Shown here piece by piece: positions 1 to 10,820 of a DNA stretch of 64,000 nt (position 1 is the first letter of the stretch; each line of letters starts with the position of its first letter). A program made the position numbers and the translations under genes. Under the pieces are notes generated by a model. The model did no database searches. It had not been told where the DNA came from and saw only the letters and a list, made by a program, of their open reading frames with translations. The stretch is from Dryococelus australis (taxonomy: Eukaryota; Arthropoda; Insecta; Phasmatodea; Phasmatidae): contig CM057009.1 in the NCBI GenBank assembly GCA_029891345.1, forward strand, positions 310,720,166 through 310,784,165, given 5' to 3'.

Positions 1-1366
1 GAAACCTTGCAAAGTAAACTCTTATGATCTACGTTTTTCATTATATAAATATTTTGATTAGGTCAGTATGATCTTTATTCAGCTTTAAAGGCATTAGTAA
101 AATGTCTTCATTATTATTTGAAAAATAACAGTGAAGTTTACTAACAAACTGTCTAAATATCTAAAAGACTAACAACAGACAGGACAGCCTAATTTCCTGA
201 TTACACACAATAGTTTATTCGCGATATCTTCATACTTATCAAACATTTAAAAAATCACCCCATATATGATGTGTGTGGTTATTTCCTAAATATGAAGCGT
301 TTAAAAAGCATTTTATAATTGTATTAACATAGAAGTGCCTTATATTTAGTCAAAATGAATTTTTACTTATATTTCATCTACATGTTATATCATTTTTAAA
401 TAATGTGAATGAAAACAGGGGAAAATAGGCATGTTGGTAATGCATAGTAATAAATAGTTCATATGCCAAATAATATTACACTGAGTGTGCACGATCCGGT
501 GCACTATCCCTTTGGTGTAATTTTCTAGACTCTGTTAATCTTTGTTTGCATGAGGTGGAGGAGTATCCTGGAAGCAGAACTTTAGCAGGATTTCAGAAAA
601 ATTGGAAGTAACCATGAACATCCTATAAATAGTGGCCATGAAAAATTTATCCTGTTCCTTTATTTCAAAACATTTACTTCTATCAACAAGCAGGAAACTT
701 CACACAAATGTTATGTTCAATTGTAGATGGTAATTATAGTTGTTTGCTATTACCAAAGAACTTATTATACTATACATTATAGTACCACAGACTTAAAGAC
801 ATTATATCAGAAGTACTATATCCATTCACATTGCATATTACCAAAACAAAAACTCAACTTTTTATTTGCAATGACGACAACTTAATAAAGTAATCCATGA
901 ATTAAAAAATCATTTTTTATCAGTTTTCTTATGAAGAGTTGCTGAACAGAGAAAAATTACAATTAAATAATTTAGCTAAGACAATCTAAATGAATAACTA
1001 CAGTGAAACAATCATTAAAAGGCAAAGTAAATTTAAATAAAAGCTATGACAATTTCTCTCAAGCTTTGATGACTATCTCAATTTATTTGCAACAACTACA
1101 AATTGATGCTTGAGTTTATCACACATTTCTTTTGGTGAACAGGAATGTTTAAACTGTGAATGAGAAATTCCTTAGCTTAGAAAAGAATTCTCATACTCCC
1201 AAGAGTAATAGCTCCAGAACGCTGCATGAATAAAGGCGTTATCTCGTAAACATGTTAATTTTATCACCTTTAAAACATGATTCAACATGCATTGATTATA
1301 TTACACTGTCCTGTACATTTGTAGTTTTATGTTTCCATTGTTAATAAATTATAAATGTGTTTGCAG
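1..1366. other. AT-rich intron or flank, nothing recognised
   Basis: This stretch is AT-rich with no open frame of note on either strand and no repeat that recurs in the window. If the exon at 1367 is real, it is upstream intron. A pyrimidine-containing acceptor ending in TTGCAG closes it at 1361-1366. Confidence 0.6.
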
Positions 1367-1469
1367 AACCTGATACACATAGCCATGTCAGCCTTCAGTA
1401 TTTTACTGGGACAAGCTGCTGGGATTTCCTATTATTTTGTGAAGTATTATGCAGAAGTTGAAATGAAAG
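1367..1469 (+). CDS. Host exon: membrane-protein segment
   Basis: Predicted internal exon of 103 nt: acceptor TTGCAG before it, donor G|GTATGA after it. It is open in one frame for 34 codons and ends with one base left over (phase 1). The peptide contains a hydrophobic run around IAMSAFSILLGQAAGISYYF, long enough for one membrane-spanning helix, followed by a charged YYAEVEMK stretch. The phase-1 end fits the phase-1 starts of the duplicated exons at 19526 and 48036, supporting one gene on the plus strand. I do not recognise the family. The order helix, short glycosylated loop, further helices would suit a multi-pass transporter, for example of the major facilitator type, but that is inference. 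RNA or homology evidence would be needed to name it. Confidence 0.62.
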
Positions 1470-2720
1470 GTATGAATGAATGCAATCAACATATTTTTTA
1501 AAATTATATTTTACCGAAAAATTCTAGCGATCTAGATTTAAGTTTGAATAATTCCGTTGAAATAGTATGCAAGAATGTTTGTGTAATTTTTTAGGCAGTA
1601 GATTTATGTTTGATGTCTGAAAGATAATGTTAAAAATATATGTTATTTAATTTATATGAATCTCTATTTCCTTGTAAAATTATTCCATGCCAGAGCAGCA
1701 ATTAAAGTGAAAGTTGACATAAGCACATGTAGTACCACACAGTTATAAGAGTGACCAATCAGAAGTCTGTACATAACCTAAAGGAACAAATACTCAAAAT
1801 AGACTTAATATTCATAACAGATTGTTTATTTATTATGTATGTGTACACAAGAAAATTAACATGTGTATACATGCTAACACACAAAACTAACAGAAAATTA
1901 TTGAGATACTTCTGCTCCAGATTTGCAATTAAAAAAAAATAAAAATAAAAATCAAGTGCATAATTTAAAAAATTTAAGTTGCCACTTTAATTTTATGGTA
2001 AAATTACTGTCACAAAAATGACATTTATGACATTATAACAGTATTTTCTCAATGTCACATAGAACAAGAAAGTTTGTCTTGATAGGACAACCTCAGCCAT
2101 GCCAATTGCAAAATCACACAAGAAAAATGAAGGGTAGCATTTCTCACATCTACTCCATACACAGAATGAACATGAATTTGACCAAAAAACTTAGTGGAGA
2201 TATTCCCTATGTAAAATTAGGTAGGGTATACATTTAAGAATGTGGCCAAAAGTGCTAAAGGGAGGTACACGGACATGAAAATGGCTTCTGAGAATGGATA
2301 TAATTAAAAATACCAGAAACTGCTTGAGATAAAACAAAAACATTCAGGATATGGTTTGGTCAATAGAAGACCTCATATCTCACTATGTTATGTTAGTAAT
2401 TATCTTCCCCCTTCATCAAGAAATTGGGGTTGCTAGATTTGACAATTGTTTATGAAAGAGAATGTGCAAATAAAAAAAAGTTGCCTTAGTAACACACCAT
2501 CCAGCCAACCATTCACCCCAAAACAAAGACTGAAACATAGGAGGAAGTGGAGTGCCCTTACCCAATGTATTTGCAGGTATGCAACATGTCTACCACCCCT
2601 CCCACACTCAGAATGGTGTGCTGTGGAGTACAGTGTGATGCACTTGATGTTTGAACATGTGTTGGAACAACACTGAGGAATGACCAGTTCTGTTTGTGTT
2701 TGTGAAGGTGGCAATAGTTT
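1470..2720. other. Intronic AT-rich DNA, no gene recognised
   Basis: Short open frames at 1751-1942, 2052-2237 and on both strands at 2433-2714 show no recognisable domain. The 2446-2714 part is richer in GC than its surroundings and may belong to the transposon debris that begins at 2721. Confidence 0.5.
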
Positions 2721-2855
2721 TCATCAGTGTTATGGAACGTTATTCATGGCCCTAACTCGCAGGCATGCATCTCATGTATGGTGCAGTGGCAGCAAATGCA
2801 CGAGCGGGATTTGCCTTGTTGAACAAGTAACCAAATGGGGGATGTGATATAAAGT
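2721..2855 (+). pseudogene. Fragment of DDE_3-type transposase N-terminus
   Basis: One frame reads MERYSWP, a stop, then AGMHLMYGAVAANARAG. The MERY...L(A/T)DMHL(I/V)YG...NARAA pattern is typical of the N-terminal segment of the Tc1/mariner-like DDE_3 transposases whose catalytic parts are found at 51547 and 53282 in this window. Only about 40 residues are left, with an internal stop, and no terminal repeats are visible. It sits directly upstream of the Copia A gag. It could instead be a chance resemblance, given its length. Confidence 0.35.
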
Positions 2856-2956
2856 TTATTTTAAGTATCTGTGGAAATGAGTAAAACAAGAATTTTAATT
2901 TTTTTTTTCAAGTGTTTTACTGAAGTGTGATTGCGGCCAAATTTAACCACTTCATT

Positions 2957-3669
2957 ATGGAACTGAAAAATTCCAGCTGGATCCTAAAATTAGTTAACAA
3001 AAATAACTGGAGCGTATGGAAGTTTCAGTTAGTTATAATCCTCTGTGGAGGGTGAAGAGTTGAAACCATGTAAAACATGCAGTATTTCCTTATGTGAATG
3101 TGATAAAAAGTTGTGGAACAGCCATTACAACAAAGCTCAGGAAGTAATAATCACACAGATGGAAGAAGGCCCAATGATGCACCTGCCAACATGCAAGTCT
3201 GCAAAATAAATGTGGAATAACTTCTCAATATATGAGCATCAGTCGCAGGTGAGTTAATCAATTGCTACACAAAATCTTCAATATGATACATTAGGGTGAG
3301 GGCATAGCCCTTCTTTTTTAAGCTTTAAGAATTGGCAGGTTGGTTGAAAAAATAAAGGGAAAAATTGACAGAGCAAATGCCAATGACAAAAATTATTCTT
3401 TCCTCGTCAGGATGATACAAACATTTCATTTTCACATGGGAATCTGTTCCAGTTTAGAATCAGAGGCTTACAGAACTAACCTTGATGTTGTTGATTGAGG
3501 AGGAACAAATCTTAAAAAAACTTACTGAAGAATGGGTTCCAATGTAAAAAAAAAAAAACAGGTTCAGTAAACTACCACTAAATTTTTTTTGTTTTGGCAA
3601 ACTAATGCACTTGAAAGCAAACTGCTGGAAAATAAAAAAAATGCCGTAGGAAATGAGAAAGGCAAATCG
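2957..3669 (+). pseudogene. Copia A gag remnant
   Basis: From the ATG at 2957 the frame reads a Ty1/Copia-type Gag start, with the diagnostic LVNKNNWSVWKFQLVIIL segment (compare the family pattern L-x-G-x-N-Y-x-x-W). It is followed, with frameshifts, by a stretch matching ...VIITQMEEGPMMHLPTCKSA, the usual second half of the UBN2-type domain. Around 3583-3640 a damaged CCHC zinc knuckle is readable as CFGKLMHLKANC. Many stops interrupt the frame. The element is cut at 3669 by Copia B. Its continuation on the same strand (protease, GAG-pre-integrase, integrase) resumes at 9999, so A is the older host of B. Confidence 0.75.
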
Positions 3670-3890
3670 TAATAAGATTTAAGAATAAAAATGATAATGC
3701 AATGCAAATAACAACTCCTGGATTCCAAACACACATTTGATCATTTTATTCTCCATCTTAGACTGACTCTTAGAACAAAACAGACACTCATTTATTTATA
3801 TAAACTGCTAGAATCACTATTGCCAACATGACACAGACAAAATTTGTTTTATCATTACCAACATGATTTCTGGTTCCATAATATTCTTTA
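3670..3890 (-). repeat. 3' LTR of Copia B
   Basis: Homologous in the same orientation to 9811-9998, including the shared blocks at 3740-3880 and 9861-9975. It has one extra segment of roughly 38 bases (about 3703-3741) not present in the other LTR. On the minus strand it starts TATAAAGAATATTATGG (the expected TG has become TA) and contains an AATAAA-type signal. Its inner edge abuts the polypurine tract. Confidence 0.75.
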
Positions 3891-4022
3891 TATCCCCCTT
3901 CAATTTAAAGTTATCTTATTGAAGTAAATGACTTTAAATTGCTTACACAAACAAACAACGATAAAGTACCTAATTGGTCAATTACATATAAAATAAGCAT
4001 CAACAAATAAACAAACATCAAT

Positions 4023-5906
4023 TGACGCCGTCGGGTGAGACACGAAACGAACAATGACACAAATAATTACTGGTAATTTGGGTGCCAGCGGTGCTTCCCA
4101 ATCACCACACTATTGAGACTCGGGGTTCTCAGGGATGTTGTGGGTTCTGTGTGTCCGTCTCAAACGTGCATACTTACAAACATGTTGGCAATACTAAACT
4201 TTTATAAAAATCACTGAAACAAACAATTGATAAAACATAGTGGCTAGGACACTGTCACTACTGAATAAAAGAACTGAGTTCACTGTAGACGTGTTTTTAT
4301 TGATATTATTCATACACATCACGTGCCAATGAAATGATTATCTCGGTCATGACTAGCCAATTCCGTTTGAGTGCTCCCCAGCCCGTAATTAATCTAGCGC
4401 ACGCCTAAATGGATGATATCACTGAGGTGCGTGAAAGCACAGCCTCCACAAGAGAAGAGGACTGACAGCCGCTAGGGTGGACTGACGGTTTTTCCCTGAA
4501 GACAGGACACGGTGAATTAAAAATGAAAACCCTTAATATACATTAACCAGCGTGATTATTCGGCATCACTAACGCAAACTCGTCGGGGCTCCCCCTCCAG
4601 CACTGGTTAGTGTGGTGACGGCCTATATACAGAGCCGGTTAGGACGGGAATAATTGCACCATACACTAATTACACAATTATATAGACCCTTGATTGATAC
4701 ATGAAAGAAGATGGGACACGAGATGAATATTCACAATAAACACACACATGTGTGAAAACAAGCTTAGGTGGCGCAGATGCTGTTGGATGAAGTTTGTAGC
4801 GGACCACGTGGTGCAGGTGGAATTGCAATATTTCTGCGTGGAAACTGCAAACTAAATTCAGATAAAATATTATTTGTGTTGAGCAAGTGATTCTCTTTAC
4901 GATTAGCATTGTTACAGGCTTGTAACATGCTTGATGGCGATGAAATCAAACATTACTGTGACAGCGTGGTCAAGTACAAAAAGCATCAATTTACGTGAAA
5001 AACATTGAAAGCTGAATGAAACTGACATAGAACCCTGAAATAAATTATTGCACATACAATGTTATATAAATAAGCTCTTAAAATGCAATGATGGCATATA
5101 CAAAGACTTGGCTTCAGTCGGCCACGTGGTTATACGTGATGTGTGTAGCTATTATGCAGAAGTTACACTGAAATGCAATAAACATAGGCAGATGGTGTCT
5201 AATTCAAAATGTGTGGGTCGCGTGACCTCTTTTGACATTGTTCTCCTCCTTCTCCTCAATTAAGTTAAAAATGTCATAAGGGTGTAAAAAATTAGTAAAG
5301 CGGAAGAATAATGCTGGGGAAAATGTCTGGCAAAAACGTACGCAAGCAAAGATTAACTGGTAAACTACATTGACTATGAAAACCTAAATCAGTAAACAAA
5401 AGATGTAGTCCGTACGTGACAGTGTCTTACCTTGCCAGCTCTCCTCGACAGACTGTCCAGAAACAAGCGTCGCACGTACCTACTATGACCGCCTACGGGG
5501 TTCACATAAGCGGAAATATTATGCATGCCGGGTGAAATATTTTATATTGAAAATAAAATGGCACAAATTAAATTAGATATTGTTTTACATTTATATAATT
5601 TTCTTATGAATTTTAGTATTATTTTAATGTCTCTTTGTGATGGCGTTCATGCCGGAATGTTAAGCGTTATTAATCTCTGTGCCGCGGGCACTTTGAATAT
5701 TCATAACCAAACAATTAAAATTAGTACAAACTCTTTAAAACATTTTAAGACATATTAAACACTGTAAAGACAATATAACACATTTTAGCCTGAAATTAAC
5801 ATATATAGGAAAGTTAAAAATTATCGGCCTCTTTGCGCACGTGCGGAACATGTGACACGTGAGTGTCGTCATGGGCTCTAGCGCCGCTGGCTGTTAGCCG
5901 GTGTCA
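4023..5906 (-). mobile_element. LTR-C copy 1 (1.9-kb LTR-like element)
   Basis: One of four near-full copies of a 1.84-1.95-kb family in this window. The ends read TGACGCC on the plus strand and GGTGTCA at the right (TG...CA form with a short inverted repeat). The 4-base flanks are CAAT and TAAT, a 3-of-4 match to a target duplication. It lies between the Copia B RNase H region and the Copia B 3' LTR. Neither strand has a recognisable protein domain; the small open frames at 4670-4949 and 5525-5758 recur as closely similar copies at 55519-55786 and 56463-56663, reflecting repeat identity. I read it as a solo long terminal repeat of an unidentified LTR element, though a non-coding DNA element is not excluded. 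Confidence 0.65.
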
Positions 5907-6640
5907 TAATTTACAGATAAAACAGACATCATGTCCCTGAACATTTTGAATTTTTGTACAGACAATGCCTTTGTAAAAATGTCTGCAATATTTTCCTCAG
6001 ACTTTATGTATTTAACAACAAGCTGATTCTTTGCAACAACATCTTTAAGAATATTGACTCTGGTGTCAATGTGTTTTGACTGTTTCGAGTTTTCATGATT
6101 GTTCATCATGTGTATAGCAGTTTGATTATCGCAGAACAACACTGGTACACTATCACTAGTAGATACATTCTGCAGCAAGCCATGAAGGTGCAAAACTTCA
6201 TAGGTTGTCTGAGCTGCTGCAACATACTCTACTTCAACTGTTGACAACGCAACAGTCTGCTGCTTCACAGACTGCCACAAGACGAGGTTTCCTGCGTAGA
6301 ATACTTCTGAACTGCTGGTACTCTTCTTATATTCTTTATCTCCTGCCCAATCAGCATCTGTGTAAGCAACCAACTTCTCCTGCTGATGCTGCTTGAAGAC
6401 TAGTCCATGATTTTTGGTGAGACTCAGGTACCGTAGGATCTGCTTTGCTGTATTCCACAAACAATTTGTTGGTCTATCAAGGAATCTACTTAGGTATGAA
6501 GTAGTGAACATGATGCCAGGCCTACTAACCTTACACAAATACATTAAGCACCCAACAAGCTGCCTGAAAGGTACATTCACAATCTCCCCTGAAGTGTCTG
6601 GAACTGCATCAAGTGCCATAGGAGTCTGCATCTCCTTACA
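5907..6640 (-). pseudogene. Copia B RNase H domain
   Basis: A 245-residue open frame with the classical end of Copia Pol: MQTPMALD..., FRQLVGCLMYL...RPGIMFTTSYLSRF, AYTDADWAGD (first catalytic acid), LWQSVKQQTVALSTVEVEY (second), FCDNQTAIHM (third), HIDTR and ENIADIFTKAL. These are the standard RNase H motifs of Ty1/Copia elements, and this domain is the best preserved in the element. Two deviations are visible: KSTSSSEVF in place of the usual R-S-T-S-G-(Y/F)-x-F, and VEVEY where the family normally has EAEY. The C-terminal end runs into LTR-C, which inserted here. Confidence 0.9.
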
Positions 6641-7350
6641 TTAATCATGATAAATTTCTGAAGGACATTTTCTATCAGTTTCCGTTGAGTTATTTTGATC
6701 TTGTTGTCGCCTTTCACGAAGTCCATACACCGAAATGAATTTCACTGTCCCAAATCTTTTGCTTTGAATTCTGCTTGTAGAGAAACAACAAATTTCTCTA
6801 TTTCCTCTTCTGTTCTGAAAAGAAAGATGTCATCCACAAAAAGGATAAAATGTAAGTTCTTCTTGCGATACAAAAAAGCATCCTTTGGAGAATGTTCCAA
6901 TCCTGACTCGGTAGCAAACTTATGAAACCTCTGATTCCAAAATCTTGGAGTACCTTTAAGACCATAAATGCTCTGTTGAGTTTCAATACTTCTTAACCAC
7001 GATCAACTCCTTCCGGTTTTTTTTATGTATATGTCTTGAGTCAACTCACCATTCGGGAAGGCAGTGGGAATAATCAAGTTTCCTGAGTTCAAGGTGCTTG
7101 TGTAAGGCCAATGACATCACCACTCTGATTGTTATCATTTTTACTACTGGAGAATACACATCATACTGGCAATCTTCCTGAATTCCCCGAGCCACTAGTC
7201 TTGCCTTTTTCAATACATTTTTTTTGTGAAATATCCATTTTGTATCAATAGATTTGAATCCTTCTGGTAGTTCAGCTGCTTCCCATGTGTGGCATTTGTT
7301 GAGAGCTTCAAGTTCACATCTCACTGCTTCTTGCCAGCCATCACCTGCTT
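6641..7350 (-). pseudogene. Copia B reverse transcriptase domain
   Basis: RVT_2-type reverse transcriptase in several frames. The 92-residue open frame 7046-7324 reads EAL(N)KCHTWE...GFKSIDTKWIFHKK...KARLVARG and ...DVYSPVVKMITIRVVMSLA, the canonical N-terminal half. The catalytic box appears near 6820-6833 as ILFVDDIFLF. Between them the frame is lost more than once (near 6986-7046 and before 6640). With the acidic pair present but the frame broken, this cannot make an active enzyme. Confidence 0.88.
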
Positions 7351-8290
7351 TAACAGTTACATTGAATCTGTTCAGGGGTCCCTAAACATTAAACAATAAG
7401 CACTGTACAACTCATAATCATCGTATCTAACTGGAAGAGATAGGATCCTTCTTGGTCTTCCTGGTACATTACTTACCCTACCCTACTTGAACCATTGTCA
7501 AATCCTCGAAAAACATCTCTATCATGTAGGTCACGTTCATTAAGGTATGGGTAATTTTCTTGCACACTTGATTCTTCCACTGTCACTTCGAATTTTGGTT
7601 CAACAGGGTCTTTTCCTTCACGGAAAAACCACATCTATCTCGTCAAAAGTAACATAACGTGAAACTTCTACTCGATTCGTAACTGGATCCCACAGCCTGA
7701 ATCCATTCTGACTATAACCCACCATCTTCATGGGTTTTGCTCTTGCTTCCAGTTTACCCTTCTGAGGCAGTTACACAGCCCAAGCCTTAGCTCCAAATAT
7801 TCTCAACTTGGACAGATCAACCTTACCATGATAAACAATAGCTGGGATCCCTCCATTCAGTACTGTTGTTGGAAACCGGTTAGTCTAGTAAGCAGCTGTT
7901 CTAATCACTTCACTCCACAGAGCTTTAGGTAAATTTGTGTCAACAAACAGGCTTCTGATTGTTCAGCAAAGTTTTATTCATCCTCTCACTTACCCCATTG
8001 CTCTGCGGACAATATGAGGTTGTGTACTCTACCCTGATCCCTCTACTTGCACAAAAAGGTTTCAACTCACTGGATGTAAACTCACCTCCATTGTCAGATG
8101 ACAGATAGAATTTACTCCAAACTGTGAATTCAACTCATTGATGTAATTCTTCAAATATTCTGTTGCTTCCGATTTGTTTCTAAGTAAATACACAACATAG
8201 TGTGAATAACCATCAATAATAGTTTGATAATACTTCTCACCATTGATTGTAGGGGGTTCACTGGTCCACCCACATCTGCATGTAGTTCTC
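7351..8290 (-). pseudogene. Copia B integrase core, heavily decayed
   Basis: On the minus strand, downstream of the GAG-pre-integrase part, the frame 8062-8358 gives PPTINGEKYYQTIIDGYSHYVVYLL and SEATEYLKNYINELNSQFG, the start of an rve-type integrase core (the D of IIDGYSHY is the first catalytic acid). Beyond 8062 the open frames are short; pieces such as NKTLLNNQKPVC- and CGVK-like text are too damaged to assign reliably. The interval sits where integrase and the linker to reverse transcriptase should be. Confidence 0.65.
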
Positions 8291-8861
8291 CAATTTTTCG
8301 AGACCTTGATGCACTGACTGTTGGAAATGGCTGACTCTCCGCTTTCCCTTGGCGACACGAATCACACACTTTTTCTGACGTAGGCAAACCCATCATCTTC
8401 AAACTTTTGTGATTTAGATGACTAAGCCTCCAGTGCCATAGATCTTCTACTTCTGTTAGATTGCACACTTCCACTGTACTCAGTGAGAAAACAACTATGT
8501 AAAGTTTGCCTGATAAACCACACAATATTTTCAGACAGTGATCATCAATAATTTCAGTAGCATTTTCCTGAAAAATCACTTTCTTTCCAGACTTTACAAT
8601 TTTCGTTGTAGACAGTAAGTTCAACGTTAAGTTTGGGGCAATAAAAACTTCCAGATTAATAACTAGGTCATCCTTGTACATTCTGACTGTTCCCTTCTGT
8701 TTAGCCAACAGCTTCTCTCCATTTGAAACTTTGATTTTTATTAACTGTTGAATATCTTTAACCTCAGACATATATTTCTTCAAATGCACTCCAACCAAAT
8801 GATCTGTACAGCCAGAGTCTAAAACAAACTGAACATTATCCTTTTCCTTAGTAAACAACAC
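8291..8861 (-). pseudogene. Copia B protease and GAG-pre-integrase
   Basis: The frame from 8861 reads VQFVLDSGCTDHLVG, with the D-S-G active-site triad of the Copia aspartic protease, then IKVSNGEKLLAKQKGTV and LEVFIAPNLTLNLLSTTKIV, which are family-typical. It continues into DLWHWRLSHLNHKSLKMM and KVCDSCRQGKAESQPFP, the H...C-x2-C GAG-pre-integrase signature. The frame stays open through both domains, then shifts into the integrase frame near 8290-8350. Confidence 0.88.
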
Positions 8862-9069
8862 AGTCTATTCAACTGTTGCCACTAATGAAACCTCTTTAAT
8901 TGGGCCCATACCATTATCATAGCATAAATAGTTGCCTCCATCTGCACTGCCACCTCGGTTGCCACGTTCACAACTCAACTGCCTTTCATAACCTCCTCTT
9001 CTCCGGCCACGAGTGCTGCTTGAATTTCCATCAAAATTTTTATTGCCACCTTTAGTCCGTCTGGACCAT

Positions 9070-9693
9070 TCTGCAATAAAATTTCCTGTTTCACTACACT
9101 CAAAGCATTTACGAACTTTATTATTAAACCTATCACTACGAACTTTTATTCACCTCGCTTGCATGCATATGGTTTAATTTCAATTCTGCATCAAGTAGTC
9201 GGGTTTTTACAAATTCAAAAGTCAAATCAGTGTCCATTGTTTCCAGCACCATGATAACTTTTTCATATTTATCTGGAATGGTTAATGGCAAATGGCACAG
9301 TAGCTTTGAGACCATTGCCTCCAAGTCCCTAACCAAACTATCAAACTTGTTAAAATGATCATGGAGTGAAGTTGTACCTTTTAGACTTAACTTTTTCCTT
9401 ACCAGCAGCTTTAAGAAGGTACTTTTTCTCTCAAAGACATTGCTAAGTGCCATTAGCATACCCTGGGCCATTTCACAATCCCGAACATAGTCAATATGGC
9501 GATCATTAACACAGTTAATTATAATGTTTTTTGCTCCTCTATTTGCAGCTCCCGCTTCTTCTTTTTCCATTTCATCCAGCTTGCTTGTATCTACTCCTTT
9601 TTCATCCAGGAGACACATAATCCTATATTTCCAATTTTTAAAATTGGTGTCTGTTAATTGCGGGTAAGGTGTTATTGTAACGCTGGCCACCAT
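9070..9693 (-). pseudogene. Copia B gag
   Basis: The Gag frame is set from the ATG at 9693 (a longer open frame begins at 9843 but lies in the LTR and PBS). It reads VTITPYPQLTDTNFKNWKYRIMCLL, KNIIINCVNDRHIDYVRDC and ...SLHDHFNKFDSLVRDLEAM...LPLTIPDKYEKVIMVLE, a UBN2-type Copia Gag of about 180 residues. Past 9136 in another frame (9075-9115) is a damaged zinc knuckle, CFECSETGNFIAEW, where the expected His and last Cys are Asn and Trp. The loss of zinc ligands argues for long inactivity. Confidence 0.85.
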
Positions 9694-9796
9694 GCTCTTG
9701 GATTTTTGAGATGCAAAATGAAATACTTTAACTTTCCCGGCCTCTACAATTTTATAAAATCCCACACCGTTTTTCACACTAACAACTTTACAACTC

Positions 9797-9810
9797 CTGG
9801 ACCCATAACC
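9797..9810 (-). other. Copia B primer-binding site
   Basis: On the minus strand the sequence directly after the 5' LTR is GGTTATGGGTCCAG. It resembles the GGTTATGGGCCC-type site of insect Copia elements, which pair with an internal fragment of initiator tRNA-Met. Its position immediately inside the LTR at 9811 fixes the LTR boundary. Confidence 0.7.
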
Positions 9811-9998
9811 TATTAAGATTTTAGCATAAATATGATAATGCAAGGCAAATAACCTTCTCCATCTTAGACTGACTCTCAGAACAAAACAGACACTCGTTTA
9901 TTTACATAAACTGCTAGAATCACTATTGCCAACATGACACAGATAAAATTCCTTTTATCATTACCAACATGATTTCTGGTTTCATAACATTCTTTACA
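9811..9998 (-). repeat. 5' LTR of Copia B
   Basis: On the minus strand it starts TGTAAAGAATGTTATGAAACC at 9998 and ends next to the PBS at 9811, giving a short LTR of 188 bp. It contains an AATAAA signal (around 9895-9903, within GTAAATAAACGAG). Homology with 3670-3890 spans its whole length apart from one indel. Confidence 0.8.
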
Positions 9999-10820
9999 AA
10001 TTGATGTGTTTTTACTGCAAGGATAGCAAGAGATGATAGGAAACAAATTAACAGAGGTGTTCAAAATAGTGGTAGCAACATCAAAGCCCTTATAAGTGAA
10101 GTCTTGAACTGTAGAGACTGGTAAATTGATAGTGGAGTTACAGAACATGTGTCCCAAGAGAGTTCTTTTTTTCTTAATACAGCTGTTTGCAAGAAAAAAG
10201 AGAAATTGTCATAGACAATGGATATAGATTAACAGCTGTTGGAATTGGAACAGTTAAAGTGGAAGACTTTACTGGAAGTTGTTGGCTGCAATCAGAAATA
10301 AAAGACGTACTATTTATCCACAGATCTAAAGTTTAATCTGTTTTGAGGGGTTGCAGCCTTGAGAAGGGGATAGGAGATGCCATGGATCAAATAAAAATGT
10401 GAGTTCACTAAAGAGTACGAAGTGCGAGCCATTGGACTGCAGCAGGGGAAACGGTACAAAATTAAGTTCAGGAATTTGTTGGACTCAGCAGTGACAGGCA
10501 TAAGTATTGAGGGAAATTGTCCATTTCATGTGAGGCATGGGAAGTTGGCACATCAAAATATACAACACATGAAATCTGTTCTTAAGGAACACCAAATAAC
10601 AGTCCCAACTCAAGAGACTTTTTGTGGGCCATGCATAAAAGCTAACTACCAGAGACACCATTTCCCACCCAGAAAAACCAAAACAATAAGAACATGAGAA
10701 ATTATCCACACAAAAATTTGTGGGTCAATAGGGATTACTTTAAGTTTGTGGTTGATGATTTTATTAAATACAGATATATTTACTTCTTGAAGCACAAATC
10801 AGAAGTAGTGTAAAAAAAAA
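9999..10820 (+). pseudogene. Copia A protease, GAG-pre-integrase, integrase start
   Basis: Continuation of Copia A on the plus strand. Around 10113-10150 the frame reads CRDW, a stop, then IDSGVTEHV, the aspartic protease D-S-G site. At 10200-10310 DNGYRLTAVGIGTVKVEDF and EIKDVLFIHRSKV follow. The open frame 10422-10697 holds VRHGKLAHQNIQHMKSVLK and ETFCGPCIKANYQRHHFP (GAG-pre-integrase, C-x2-C). At 10730-10810 KFVVDDFIKYRYIYFLKHKSEV is the start of the integrase core. Stops and frameshifts separate these parts. Nothing of the rest of the element is seen beyond 10820. Confidence 0.82.

Larger units (their letters stand above)
3670..9998 (-). mobile_element. Copia B, Ty1/Copia LTR retrotransposon
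   Basis: Nearly complete minus-strand Copia element: direct LTR copies at 9811-9998 (5') and 3670-3890 (3'), a PBS at 9797-9810, and gag, protease, integrase, reverse transcriptase and RNase H in Copia order. A polypurine tract (AAGGGGGATA on the minus strand, about 3891-3900) precedes the 3' LTR. The flanks carry AATCG at 3665-3669 and AATTG at 9999-10003, a 4-of-5 match to a 5-bp target duplication. Frameshifts and stops inactivate every domain. The element interrupts Copia A and is itself interrupted by an LTR-C copy at 4023-5906. Confidence 0.85.

Noticed and set aside
2446-2714. Coding exon on either strand
   Set aside because: Overlapping open frames on both strands, no domain, no convincing splice sites.
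4670-4949. Conserved small protein, also found at 55519-55786
   Set aside because: The similarity extends through non-coding parts of the LTR-C repeat, so it reflects repeat identity rather than protein constraint.
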